Source of the DNA: JAIQET01 sp035542575
GTDB lineage: Bacteria > Acidobacteriota > Terriglobia > Terriglobales > Acidobacteriaceae
Assembly: GCA_035542575.1 (NCBI GenBank)
Contig: DATKLE010000031.1
Location: forward strand, 14,475 to 78,474
Reading direction: 5' to 3'
Length of the DNA stretch: 64,000 nt
Below are positions 8,999-17,227 of the stretch, piece by piece; within the stretch, counting starts at the first letter, position 1, and each line of letters begins with the position of its first letter. The notes beneath the pieces were generated by a model. The model was not told the DNA's origin. It saw only the letters and a list, made by a program, of their open reading frames with translations, and ran no database searches. The position numbers and the translations under genes are program-made.

Positions 8999-9748
8999 TC
9001 ACAGCACCACCCCAAACTCCTCCCGCAACACTCGCACGCGCTCCTCGTCTGTCAGCACCGTCTCCGATCTCTGTCCCGCCCGCGTCACGATCAGCTTCTT
9101 ACCTGCCAGCGTGATCCGCCCATCCACGGTCGCGCGCGTGCACACGCTCTTGCGGGTAAATGGAGACTCGGGGGAGGTCTGATGGTAGTGGCACATCGCC
9201 GAAAAATCTTCCAGCCGCCGCTCCGCCAGGCCGAAGGAATACTCCCGTTTCCAGGGCTTACCCGGCTCAAGCCTTTCCACATGCAAGGAACCACGTTCTT
9301 CCACGATGCGGAAGCTGCGTCCATCCTGCGGCTGCTCGCTCCCCAATTCCAGCCGTAGCGGATCAAGAAACGAGTCGCCAAAGCCCACATCCGCGAGCCA
9401 GGGCCCGTTGAGATCAACGCGCAGCGTCAAATGGTCGAACTCAGGGCCATCACTGCCGTCTTCCCGCGGCACCCGGGCCGAGAGCAGCGTGACCTTGAAT
9501 CCCAACCCGCGCAGCAGCGCCGCGAATGCCCCATTCATCTCATAGCAAAACCCGCCGCGTTTTCGCCCGACGATCTTCTTGAGGATCCTGTCCTCGTCGC
9601 AAACAATCTCCCGCCCCCGCGCAATGTCAAGGTTCTCGAAGGGGACCGTCATCATGTGCGCCCGATGCAGCGCGCGCAAGGTCTCCGCATTGGGCACGGT
9701 GGGACCGGTGTAAGCGATACGGGCGAGATAGGGTCTTACGTCGTTCAT
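8999..9748 (-). CDS. nat: Arylamine N-acetyltransferase
   Basis: A 249-residue cytoplasmic enzyme that moves acetyl from acetyl-CoA to arylamines, hydrazines or related amines. The catalytic triad is complete: C68 in RGGFCYEMNG, H106 in FDHLTLRV and D120 in LADVGFG. The N-terminal ENLDI block of the family is also present. Its length is slightly below the usual 260-280 residues, with a shortened C-terminus. It is convergent with the response regulator gene and monocistronic here. A role in detoxification or in acylating a natural product is possible; the natural substrate cannot be told. Confidence 0.92.
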   Translation of the reverse strand: MNDVRPYLARIAYTGPTVPNAETLRALHRAHMMTVPFENLDIARGREIVCDEDRILKKIVGRKRGGFCYEMNGAFAALLRGLGFKVTLLSARVPREDGSDGPEFDHLTLRVDLNGPWLADVGFGDSFLDPLRLELGSEQPQDGRSFRIVEERGSLHVERLEPGKPWKREYSFGLAERRLEDFSAMCHYHQTSPESPFTRKSVCTRATVDGRITLAGKKLIVTRAGQRSETVLTDEERVRVLREEFGVVL

Positions 9749-9766
9749 GAAGGGCCGGGGACGCAG

Positions 9767-10454
9767 CTATTGGATTCTGTCTCTCTTCTCTAGGTTATGC
9801 TTGGCGCAAAGAATTTGTATGTTCTTCGGATCCTTGGACGAACCACCCTGCGAGTACGGAATAATGTGGTCGAAATGGAGGTTTTCTTTGCTGCCGCACA
9901 GCGCACCCCCCTCTGTCACGCTTCCAAACCTCGAGCTTCACGGCTGATGGGATCACGCGATCATGGTCGGTTTCTGGTTTCAGATGTTTGGAAAACTCTC
10001 GAGGTTGATCAACGATTTGCAGCTTGAACTTAAACACCTGCCGACAACCCGACGCCTCTTGCCATGCATCGACTAGTCGGAACAGTCCGTTATAGACCCA
10101 TATGCCAGGCCTAATCTTTTCGAAAACTCGAACAATTTCGGCCTCTGCTTTTCCCGTCCTGAATCGCCGGACCGCGGCCATGAACAACCCATTTTGTGTA
10201 AGTCGGCCGTTGGGCTGGAACTCTGGTTGATCAACACTCTTTGGATCTGGCCCATCCTTCATGCGCGAAATGTCATGTCCCTCATAAACAACAACCTTTC
10301 CACTTTGCTCTACTCGATCTTGATATGGAGCACCGGGCTCATCAAGATGAGACTCTCGTTGCTTCTTAAGCGGAAATTCATTCCTCTCTGGAGATTGACT
10401 CCAAGTTCAGCGCAAATCCTCGATATAAGAAACTACGTCGCCAGGGCTAATCAT
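9767..10454 (-). pseudogene. SRA-HNH modification-dependent endonuclease, broken by three frame changes
   Basis: Reading across frames gives about 228 residues. The start is ATG 10454 (MISPGDVVSYIED). A second frame encodes LGVNLQRGMNFRL and LILMS (about 10415 to 10345). The first frame then returns with PGAPYQDRVEQSG, VVVYEGHDISR, VDQPEF, LTQNGLF, IWVYNGLFRLVDAW and VFKFKLQ. A third break near 9905 leads to CGSKENLHFDHIIP, NIQILCAKHN and a stop at 9767. The YEGHD, DQ, LTQNG, YNGLF and FKL blocks follow the SRA (5-methylcytosine-reading) fold, and DHIIP...N...H is the HNH nuclease. The intact family cuts modified DNA. The first two changes compensate each other but leave a TGA at 10407-10409 in the start frame. 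The third looks like GTGTGC reduced to GTGC before the CxxC. Real decay is likely, but read errors cannot be excluded. Confidence 0.75.
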
Positions 10455-10695
10455 CGCCTTTCAGTCGATCATTTAGTTGGTCACGTGATCTGCGACGTCT
10501 CCAGCGCAGGTCGAAGCCTCTCTGCAAGCGGGCCAGCGCCCGCTCTTTCGCGCGCTTATATGCCGCACGCTCGCGCACCATCTTCTCGAGGCTTGCAGCT
10601 AGCAAAGCACTGATCGAGGTACCTTCATCGGCCGCCAGATTGCTCACCTCGAGCAACAAATCGGAGTCTAGTTTCAGGGTGATGCTCGTTTTCAT
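10447..10695 (-). CDS. Antitoxin-like protein of a toxin-antitoxin pair, toxin absent
   Basis: An 82-residue protein starting MKTSITLKLDSDLLLEVSNL, a ribbon-helix-helix-like or DUF6364-like N-terminus, followed by a long basic helix (VRERAAYKRAKERALARLQ). Proteins of this shape are normally followed at once by a PIN-domain VapC toxin. Here the stop overlaps by 8 nt the start of the broken SRA-HNH gene, and no PIN ORF exists nearby on either strand. It is therefore either an orphan antitoxin left after deletion of its toxin, or a regulator fused into the nuclease operon. The family call comes from overall pattern only. Confidence 0.65.
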   Translation of the reverse strand: MKTSITLKLDSDLLLEVSNLAADEGTSISALLAASLEKMVRERAAYKRAKERALARLQRGFDLRWRRRRSRDQLNDRLKGDD

Positions 10696-10825
10696 ATCTT
10701 AATGGCGCTCACTTCTGGCACCCTGACACGTACCCGAAAGACGGACAAGCTTCACCGGTCGTGGGTGTAAACGCCAGTGCTACGATTGGTCCGAGTTCCA
10801 AGGGTCTGACGTCCGAGGTCCGTCT

Positions 10826-11950
10826 CTATACCGGCAGCTCCTCCTGCGACCACCCCGCTACCTCGGGCTTGGGCTCGGCCGTCAGGTCCAGCACCAGCTT
10901 TTCCAGCACCAGGCGCTTGCTGGGAGGATTGGAGCGCAAGGCCAGATCGGTTTTGGCCACCAGGCGGATGGCCCGCGTCAGCTCGCGCTTTGATTTGTAG
11001 CGGCGTGCCTGCTTGATGATGTCGTCGGCGGCAAACGGCGGCACGCGGAACCCCTGCCACAACGCCGCCCACAGCATGCGCTGGTCGCGGACGTTGCGCT
11101 CGAGAATCACCAGCATCTGACGGAACGTCTTGGCGAGCATGTACAGATGTCCGATGGCGGCTTCGTCCCCGTCGCCCGTGCTCAAAATGGCGTCCAGTAT
11201 CTCCAGTGCACGCACCCGGTCCTTGGCGGAGATGGCGTCAGTCAGTTCGTACAACGACCGCTGCTTGGCCGCGAGCACCATGGTTTCCACATCACCCAGG
11301 GTGATCCTCTTCTTTTCGCCCACGTAGAGGATGAGCTTCTCCAGTTCATTGGAGACCATCATCATGTCGCCGCCGAGCGCGTCCACCAGCTCACGGGCCG
11401 CGTCGGCGTCCATCTTAATGCCGCGCGTGCCGCAGTACTCGCCGATCCAGCGCACCGCCTCGCCCTCTTCCACCCGCGACAGTTCCACGATGCCGCAATA
11501 CTCCCCGAGCGTTTCGCGAATGCGTTCGTAGCGGTCCTTGTCGGTCAACTCCATCTTTCGCACATCGGCGGGAATACTGATGTGGTCGGCGACAAAGATC
11601 AGCACGGCGTCGGGATTGGGGTCCTTGCAGTAGGCCTCGATGGCCGCGAGCTTCTCCTCGTTCGATCCGCGCCCGAACAGGTTCTTGACTCCGCGCACGA
11701 AAAACACCTGGAACGGCGCCATCAGGGAAGGCGTGCGCGCCCGATCGAGAATTTCGGCCAGATCGGTCTCCGCCAGATCGAAGTCGAACACGCTGAAGTC
11801 GCGCAGGTCGGGCGGAACCAGGTGTTGGAGAATGGCCTCCCGGCAGCGTTTGCGGAAGAACACCTCATCGCCCACAAAGACGTAGGCCGGCCGCAGTTTT
11901 CGTGCCTGCACCTCGGAGACGAAGCGGTCCGCCTGCGCGAAGGCCCGCAT
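10826..11950 (-). CDS. holA: DNA polymerase III subunit delta
   Basis: A 374-residue clamp-loader subunit that opens the beta clamp. The N-terminal AAA+-like domain includes RPAYVFVGDEVFFRKRC, lacking a Walker A motif as expected for delta. Next comes a middle region with DALGGDMMMVSNELEKLILYVG, then the C-terminal collar domain with IGHLYMLAKTFRQML and REL-containing helices. Length is slightly above E. coli HolA. It starts at the last base of the lptE stop codon. This mirrors the lptE-holA order of many bacteria, where the pair is co-transcribed. Confidence 0.92.
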   Translation of the reverse strand: MRAFAQADRFVSEVQARKLRPAYVFVGDEVFFRKRCREAILQHLVPPDLRDFSVFDFDLAETDLAEILDRARTPSLMAPFQVFFVRGVKNLFGRGSNEEKLAAIEAYCKDPNPDAVLIFVADHISIPADVRKMELTDKDRYERIRETLGEYCGIVELSRVEEGEAVRWIGEYCGTRGIKMDADAARELVDALGGDMMMVSNELEKLILYVGEKKRITLGDVETMVLAAKQRSLYELTDAISAKDRVRALEILDAILSTGDGDEAAIGHLYMLAKTFRQMLVILERNVRDQRMLWAALWQGFRVPPFAADDIIKQARRYKSKRELTRAIRLVAKTDLALRSNPPSKRLVLEKLVLDLTAEPKPEVAGWSQEELPV

Positions 11951-12477
11951 CAGAAGCCCTCCAGGATGTTGCTGACCAGCGTGCGGGCGAACGAGTTGGA
12001 CAGGCGCTGCAGCGCGGGCGAGTCCTCCTCGAAAAAGCTGGAGAGTTCGCGCGACACCTGGTACTGCTCGCGGAACACATACGAAGGATTCTCGTAGAGA
12101 ATTTTGCCCTGCCGGTCGGTGAGGGAAACCTTCATGCCCACCACCACCAGCACGCTGGCGGCGCGCCCGGTCTGCGAGTCGTAGGTCAGCGGCGAGGTGT
12201 AGGTCGAAGTTACGGTGCCGTGCAGGGTCGCATCCGCCGAGTCACTGGCCTGGTTGATGATGTGATAGTGCGTGCGCGTGACCATCTCCCGCACCACCGC
12301 GGCCGTGAGGATCTGCTCGATTTTGTAGGTCTCGGTTTGATTCACAAAACTGGGAATGGCAATCGTGCGGACATTCTCAGGAATGGTGACTGCGTGACCA
12401 GCGGTGTGGTAGCCGCAGCCGGTCAAACCCAGGCACAGGACAACCGCCAGGTACATGGCGCATCGCCTCATGGTCAT
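11950..12477 (-). CDS. lptE: LPS-assembly lipoprotein LptE
   Basis: A 175-residue outer-membrane lipoprotein. The lipobox LTGC places the lipid-bearing cysteine at about residue 21, followed by GYH, the usual start of mature LptE-like proteins. The rest shows IPENVRTIAIPSFVNQT and the TLHGTVTSTYTSPL strand pattern of the family. LptE plugs LptD and helps insert lipopolysaccharide, so the cell is a diderm. It overlaps the Asd-like gene by 4 nt upstream and holA by 1 nt downstream, so the three genes are co-translated. Confidence 0.85.
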   Translation of the reverse strand: MTMRRCAMYLAVVLCLGLTGCGYHTAGHAVTIPENVRTIAIPSFVNQTETYKIEQILTAAVVREMVTRTHYHIINQASDSADATLHGTVTSTYTSPLTYDSQTGRAASVLVVVGMKVSLTDRQGKILYENPSYVFREQYQVSRELSSFFEEDSPALQRLSNSFARTLVSNILEGF

Positions 12478-13550
12478 TGAATCTTACCCCGCGGGCGGGT
12501 TGCCGCCATGGTTTCTGCGCACTCTACCGCGGTGCACGCCGCGACGCGGAGATTGTCCACCGCAGCCCATAACCACACGCCGTTGGCGCGACTGGCGTCG
12601 GGGACAATCGAGACCAGGATGTCCGCCTGCCCGGCGGCATTGACATTACTGGGAGCATCGTCGGCCATATGGGTAATGCGGAGGTGTTCGCCCGCCAGCG
12701 CCTGCGACAGCCCCTCAATGTCTGCCGGCTCAGCCATCTCCATGTGGATGGCGAACGTATGCCCGTGGAAGATAGGCGCCTGCACCAGCAGCAGCGAGGG
12801 CAGCGGTGCGTCCTGGCCGGCAATGCGGCGGTAATGCTTGACGATTCGCTGTTCCACGCTGGCCAGCGCCGGAGATGACTGGTCGCCCAGGCGGTTCACC
12901 ATGTTGAAGGCCACCTGGGCATCGAAGACCGCCTTGGGCAGTTGCTGGAAGGAGAGCAGGTTCACGGTCTGTTGGTGAAGCTCATCCATGCCCTTCTGTC
13001 CGTGTTCCGAGGCGGGTTCGAAGACCGAGGCCACCACCTGCCGGACCGTTCCCGCTTTCTGGGCCCGCAGCAGCAGCAGCGCCAGCACCACCGCCGCGGG
13101 ATGCGCGATGACCGAGGGTCCAGGCTGTAACTCGCGGGGCAGCGCCTGGCCTAGTTGCCGCTCGATCCAAGGGGATCGTACCAGGGCATGGGGCTCATCC
13201 TCGAGGGCGAAGGAAAGATCCACGATAGCGCTGCCCGCCTTCTGCGCCGCCTTCCAGTTCTTGCGAGTGCACTCCTGGTCGGAGGCGAAGAAGGTGAAGT
13301 CCACGTGCTCGAACTGTTCCGTACGCACGCTCTGGATGAAAGAGATTTCGTCACCCACCGACTCCAGTTGGCCCAGGGACTCGTCGTCGTCGAGCAGCTT
13401 GACGTCCAGCGAAGGAAAGTTGCGGTCGCTGAGCACCTCCGCCACGTCCTTCCCCTTGAGGGTACCTGCGCCCACGATCGCGACGCGGTAGAGATTGCCG
13501 CCGCGTGCCGGCTCGGCATGCGGAAGCCCGGTCTTGACAGGGGAACTCAT
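12474..13550 (-). CDS. Aspartate-semialdehyde dehydrogenase-like protein lacking the catalytic cysteine
   Basis: A 358-residue protein with the Asd fold. It has an N-terminal NADP-binding start YRVAIVGAGTLKGKDVAEVL, then RNFPSLDVKLLDDD, and a C-terminal catalytic/dimerisation half with FHGHTFAIHMEM. In true Asd the active-site block reads like ANPNCST; here it is VIAHPAAVVLALL, so the nucleophilic cysteine is an alanine and the neighbouring Asn/Ser/Thr are gone. It is therefore probably not a dehydrogenase but a Usg-like paralogue of unknown role. ATG 13550 overlaps the pssA stop by 4 nt; the frame extends further upstream only within pssA. It sits between phospholipid synthesis genes and lptE. 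Confidence 0.8.
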   Translation of the reverse strand: MSSPVKTGLPHAEPARGGNLYRVAIVGAGTLKGKDVAEVLSDRNFPSLDVKLLDDDESLGQLESVGDEISFIQSVRTEQFEHVDFTFFASDQECTRKNWKAAQKAGSAIVDLSFALEDEPHALVRSPWIERQLGQALPRELQPGPSVIAHPAAVVLALLLLRAQKAGTVRQVVASVFEPASEHGQKGMDELHQQTVNLLSFQQLPKAVFDAQVAFNMVNRLGDQSSPALASVEQRIVKHYRRIAGQDAPLPSLLLVQAPIFHGHTFAIHMEMAEPADIEGLSQALAGEHLRITHMADDAPSNVNAAGQADILVSIVPDASRANGVWLWAAVDNLRVAACTAVECAETMAATRPRGKIQ

Positions 13551-14428
13551 GAGGTCAGCGAGGCCTCCTTGTACGCCGGCGGAGGTGGGTTTCGCTTGCG
13601 CCGGAACATCCACTGCAGTCGCCACACCACGCCAGAAAACATGTAGAGCAGCGCAATCAGGAACAGCACCCACTTCGAGAAAAACCAGATGGCGGCAAAA
13701 AGCCCGCCAAACAGGATAATGAGCCGGAAAGGCTGACGGGCGCGCAAATCAATGTCCTTGAAGCTGTAAAAGCGCCAAGTGCTGACCATCAGGTAGCCGA
13801 CCGCGACCAGCATGAGCATCCAGACCACAGCCGTGTACCAGGAAGCGATGGGCTCGCCGCCGGAAAAGTGCACCACCGCAGCGATCACTCCCGCTCCGGC
13901 GGGAATGGGCATGCCCACAAAATACTTCTTCCCGGGACGCCCGGGGTTGGAGGGCTGCGGGTTGATCGTGATGTTGAAACGGGCCAGGCGGCTGGCACCT
14001 GCCATGAGGAAGAGAAAGCTGGCAATGGCACCGAACTGAACCAGCTTGGCATACAGCTGCCCGATGTCGTCGGCTGGGAGCAAGCGGAACCCCCACATCC
14101 ACGCCAGCATGGCTGGCGCCACGCCGAAGGTGATCACGTCGGCAAGCGAGTCCAGTTCCCGTCCAAAATCGCTGCTGGTGCGGGTCATTCTCGCGATGCG
14201 GCCATCCAGACCATCGCATACAAATGCCAGTCCGATGGCTTTCGCCGCAAAATCCAGATGCCACGGCTCTGCCAAGGTGGCGTGCGTGACTTGCAGAATG
14301 GCGTAATATCCCAGCGCAATGTTAGCAGTGGTGAAGATGGAAGGCAGGATGTACAGGCCCTTGCGCAGCCGTCGCGGAGGCTGGTCCTCCTTGCGCCGCC
14401 GGGGAATCTCGGGTAGGTCCGAATCCAT
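13547..14428 (-). CDS. pssA: CDP-diacylglycerol-serine O-phosphatidyltransferase
   Basis: A 293-residue inner-membrane enzyme that makes phosphatidylserine from CDP-diacylglycerol and serine. The CDP-alcohol phosphotransferase motif DGRIARMTRTSSDFGRELD followed by SLAD has all the catalytic aspartates. About seven to eight membrane helices follow. A basic N-terminal tail (residues 1-28) precedes the first helix. ATG 14428 overlaps the psd stop by one base; the codon before it is a TTG that could also be used. Together with psd it forms the two-step route to phosphatidylethanolamine. Confidence 0.92.
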   Translation of the reverse strand: MDSDLPEIPRRRKEDQPPRRLRKGLYILPSIFTTANIALGYYAILQVTHATLAEPWHLDFAAKAIGLAFVCDGLDGRIARMTRTSSDFGRELDSLADVITFGVAPAMLAWMWGFRLLPADDIGQLYAKLVQFGAIASFLFLMAGASRLARFNITINPQPSNPGRPGKKYFVGMPIPAGAGVIAAVVHFSGGEPIASWYTAVVWMLMLVAVGYLMVSTWRFYSFKDIDLRARQPFRLIILFGGLFAAIWFFSKWVLFLIALLYMFSGVVWRLQWMFRRKRNPPPPAYKEASLTS

Positions 14429-15096
14429 CAAAGTGCTCCTTGCCGAGTCTGTTCGGCGCCCACGGCGGCGAACGGCCCCGTCTCCGGACGCAGACGGGCC
14501 AGCACACTGGCCCCGCCTTTCACCCGGTCTCCAATCTTGACCTGCGGGCTGGCGGAAGCGTCCAGCAGCACATCCACGCGCGAGCCAAATTTGATGAGGC
14601 CGATGCGCTCGCCCCGCCGCACCGGTTCTCCCACCTTCTTGTTGAAGACGATGCGCCGCGCCAGCACACCCGCGATCTGCTTGAACATCACGCGGTGGCC
14701 GTCCCCCTCGACCGTGACTATGTTCTGCTCATTCTGTTCGGCCGATGCCGGGTTCATGGCGTTGAGGAACTTCCCCCTCTGGTACCGCACGTCGCGGATC
14801 ACGCCAGCCACGGGCGACCGGTTGACGTGCACGTCGAAGACGCTGAGGAAGATGCTGATGCGGGTACGCCGCACTCCCTCCACCGTCAGCGGGGACACGT
14901 CAGTGACTTTGCCATCGGCAGGCGAAACCACCAGTCCCGGGGCATCCGGAATCGCCCGCTCCGGATCGCGAAAAAACCACAGGAAGAAGCCTGCCAAGAG
15001 CAGGGCAGGCAGGGCCCAAGAAGCACTCGCCAGCCAGCCCACCAGCAGGGCGACGCCCACCAACGGAAGCGCGTAATAGTAGCCGTCAGGAACCAT
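14428..15096 (-). CDS. psd: Phosphatidylserine decarboxylase proenzyme, short (PSD-A) form
   Basis: A 222-residue membrane-anchored enzyme that converts phosphatidylserine to phosphatidylethanolamine. Two N-terminal helices are followed by FFRDPERAIPDAPGLVVSPADGKV and FLSVFDVHVNRSPVAG. The self-cleavage site is KFGSRVD, where the serine of the GS pair becomes the pyruvoyl cofactor. This is the short type common outside gammaproteobacteria. It is the first gene of the run psd-pssA-Asd-like-lptE-holA. The stop and the next start share one base. Confidence 0.93.
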   Translation of the reverse strand: MVPDGYYYALPLVGVALLVGWLASASWALPALLLAGFFLWFFRDPERAIPDAPGLVVSPADGKVTDVSPLTVEGVRRTRISIFLSVFDVHVNRSPVAGVIRDVRYQRGKFLNAMNPASAEQNEQNIVTVEGDGHRVMFKQIAGVLARRIVFNKKVGEPVRRGERIGLIKFGSRVDVLLDASASPQVKIGDRVKGGASVLARLRPETGPFAAVGAEQTRQGAL

Positions 15097-15161
15097 CGGG
15101 AGATAGGAGGATTATAGTGCAGGCTTGGCCGCTGAACCGGCCTTTCATGTTAAATGCAAAT

Positions 15162-15183
15162 AAAAAAGGCGCTTAGCAGCGCC
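15162..15183 (-). terminator. Rho-independent terminator after the DUF465 gene
   Basis: On the minus strand GGCGCT-GCTA-AGCGCC forms a perfect 6-bp stem with a 4-nt loop, followed directly by TTTTTTA. It lies 59 nt after the DUF465/YdcH stop and before psd, so psd needs its own promoter in 15097-15160. Confidence 0.8.
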
Positions 15184-15241
15184 GCACTTGCAAGCGTATA
15201 AACCCCGTAGGCGGCGCGAGCCGCACCACGTTGGGCGTGGG

Positions 15242-15472
15242 TTAGGCGACCTGGTGCTGTACCTGTTGCCGAAACTGCCGCTCGATGGACTCCATCTGGT
15301 CCTTCAGGCGCAGCTTCAGCTTCTTGAGCCGGACTTCCTCTAGTTTTTCGTCTTCGGTGAGGTAACGCTTCTGGGTGAGTGAGTCGAGACGTTGTGCGTA
15401 CTGCATGTGCTCCTGCGCCAACTTGCGGAATTCGTCGTGACTGGCGAGGAGGTGGTCCCTAGGAGTTAGCAT
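15242..15472 (-). CDS. YdcH/DUF465 family small helical protein
   Basis: A 76-residue protein consisting of one amphipathic helical hairpin. It has a HDEFRKLAQEH segment, a KRYLTEDEKLEEVRLKKLKLRLKD centre and a Gln-rich tail. This is the DUF465 (YdcH) pattern, widespread, short and of unknown function. AGGAG lies about 6 nt upstream of the ATG. An intrinsic terminator follows, and the nearest same-strand gene upstream ends 136 nt away, so it is probably a single-gene transcript. Confidence 0.85.
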   Translation of the reverse strand: MLTPRDHLLASHDEFRKLAQEHMQYAQRLDSLTQKRYLTEDEKLEEVRLKKLKLRLKDQMESIERQFRQQVQHQVA

Positions 15473-15607
15473 CCATCAGACCTCCTACCCAATTTTCAAC
15501 TCCAAAGTACCACAGGCCCTACCCTGCTTCAATCCCATTTTTCACAGATTGGATGGCCTTGGTCACCTTGTCAAAGTAACGGTTGTACACGAGGAAAGCT
15601 TTGCAAC

Positions 15608-16078
15608 TCAATGAAACATCATGCGATAGAGGATAGCGTCCTCCTCGGGATCGCGGTAGTAGCGCGCCCTGCGACCGCTCTCGAGGAACGCCCATTTTTC
15701 ATAGAGTGACCGCGCGGCCCGGTTCGACTCGCGCACCTCCAGGACCACCGCCTGTGCTCCTTGTGCGCGGGCAAGATCAAGGAACTCGCCGAGCAGGCGC
15801 GTCCCCAAGCCGCGTCGGCGGGCCGGGCCCGCGATGGCGATGTTCTCCAGCTCCCATTCGGCACCGACAGCCCGCGCTACGACAAAGCCCTGGACCGTAG
15901 TCTCTTCTTCCAAAACCAGAGCGATACGGCGGGGGTGGGGTTGGGTAAGAACCGCTTCGTACTGCGGCCGCGACCAGTGCGCGGCCGTCACGGCATGCTT
16001 CTCCACGGCCATGAGGGTAGGAATGTCGGCGGCGGTGGCGGGACGGATGTTCAAATCAGTCTCGGCTTTGAGTTTCAA
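15608..16078 (-). CDS. rimI: Ribosomal-protein-alanine N-acetyltransferase-like GNAT
   Basis: A 156-residue acetyltransferase of the RimI type. The acetyl-CoA loop is ARRRGLGTRLL (about 86-96), preceded by ELENIAIAGP and followed by LEVRESNRAARSLYEKWAF, the diagnostic RimI C-terminal block. The start is a TTG overlapping the tsaB stop as TTGA, so it is coupled to tsaB. The tsaB-rimI pair is common and RimI acetylates ribosomal protein S18 in E. coli. Substrate in this organism is inferred from the family. Confidence 0.88.
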   Translation of the reverse strand: MKLKAETDLNIRPATAADIPTLMAVEKHAVTAAHWSRPQYEAVLTQPHPRRIALVLEEETTVQGFVVARAVGAEWELENIAIAGPARRRGLGTRLLGEFLDLARAQGAQAVVLEVRESNRAARSLYEKWAFLESGRRARYYRDPEEDAILYRMMFH

Positions 16079-16746
16079 CTGGACTTAGCAAAGATCTCGG
16101 CATCGGAGCGGCGAATGTAGTTTGCCTCCAAGGCATCGGGCGAGACCGTATCGCCAGACAGGATCTTCTGCCATCCCAGGCGTCCGATGGCATCACTGCG
16201 GGGACGTTCGACTTCCCTCACCTGACCGCCCTGCTCGCAAGCCACTTCCACTACACTCCGGTCGGGAGTCAGAATCTCCCGGTTGCTGGCGGATTCCACC
16301 AGCTCCTCGCGTGTCACCAACCGCTCCCGAATCAATTGTGCGCCGGAAGCCTCCACTTCGTATTCCCCGGCGTAAATCTCGTTCCGTCCAGCGTCGAGCG
16401 CCGCCAGCACTTGGCCTCGGGTGCCGCCTGCGGTGGCAATGGCTTCCAGCAGCGACACCACGGCAATCGGCCGCTGCAGCACTTCGGCCAGCGCCTTGAT
16501 AGCCGCCAACCCCACGCGGAGTCCCGTAAATGAACCCGGCCCCGACGCCACCGCGAAGGCGCCGATGTCTTCCTTGCGAAATCCATGCTTGTCAAGAAGG
16601 GCCGCAATCTGCGGTACCAGTTGGGCAGAAAACGTTCCCCCAGTCAGGGGAACTAGCTCAATCACTTCGCAACTGCCGTCGGAATTACCGCGGACCAGCG
16701 CGATGCTGCCGTGTTTTCCCGACGTATCAGCCGCTAGGATCAGCAT
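16075..16746 (-). CDS. tsaB: tRNA N6-threonylcarbamoyladenosine biosynthesis protein TsaB
   Basis: A 223-residue ASKHA-fold partner of TsaD needed for the t6A modification at position 37 of ANN-reading tRNAs. Visible family blocks are MLILAADTSG at the start, FAVASGPGSFTGLRVG, and LAALDAGRNEIYAGEY. It lacks the metal-binding histidines of TsaD, as TsaB should. ATG 16746 is chosen over a TTG 12 nt upstream because homologues begin with ILxxDTS. It is followed by rimI in an overlapping arrangement. Confidence 0.92.
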   Translation of the reverse strand: MLILAADTSGKHGSIALVRGNSDGSCEVIELVPLTGGTFSAQLVPQIAALLDKHGFRKEDIGAFAVASGPGSFTGLRVGLAAIKALAEVLQRPIAVVSLLEAIATAGGTRGQVLAALDAGRNEIYAGEYEVEASGAQLIRERLVTREELVESASNREILTPDRSVVEVACEQGGQVREVERPRSDAIGRLGWQKILSGDTVSPDALEANYIRRSDAEIFAKSS

Positions 16747-16828
16747 GTTGCATCGCAATCGCGTAGGGACAGCCGCCTCGGCTGTCCAGCCGAATTCCGT
16801 TCTTGCCCGTCTCAGAAAATTGGCTGAC

Positions 16829-17227
16829 CTAGTCCCCAGCCTCCACTAGCTCCAGCAGCACCCCACCAGCAGACGAGGGATGCACAAACACGTAGCGATG
16901 CCCGCCCGCCCCCACCTTGATCTCTTCTGAAACCAGGCGCACTCCATCTTTCTTGAGGCGCGCGACCGCCGCCGCCAGGTCCGGCACCCGCAGCGAAACA
17001 TGGTGCAAACCCTCGCCGCGTTTAGCGATGAACTTGGCGATCGGGGAGCTTTCCGAGGTCGGCTCCAGCAGTTCCAACCGGCTTTCGCCTACCGGAACCA
17101 TGACCAACCGCACCTGCTCGGCCTCGACGGTCTCTTCGGAAGAAACGGTCAAACCCAGCTTCTCGTAGATTCTTTTGGCAGCGGCAAGGGACTTGACCGC
17201 AATGCCCAGGTGATCAATTGTGGTCAT
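16829..17227 (-). CDS. mce: Methylmalonyl-CoA epimerase
   Basis: A 132-residue VOC-fold metalloenzyme that interconverts (R)- and (S)-methylmalonyl-CoA in propionate and odd-chain/branched amino-acid breakdown. The metal ligands appear in DHLGIAV (His at residue 6), RLELLEP, LHHVSLRV and the final VLLELVE glutamate. The length and the EGLHHVSLRV block fit this family rather than generic glyoxalases. It overlaps the next upstream small membrane protein gene by 14 nt, which in turn follows meaB, so epimerase and mutase chaperone are co-transcribed. Confidence 0.9.
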   Translation of the reverse strand: MTTIDHLGIAVKSLAAAKRIYEKLGLTVSSEETVEAEQVRLVMVPVGESRLELLEPTSESSPIAKFIAKRGEGLHHVSLRVPDLAAAVARLKKDGVRLVSEEIKVGAGGHRYVFVHPSSAGGVLLELVEAGD

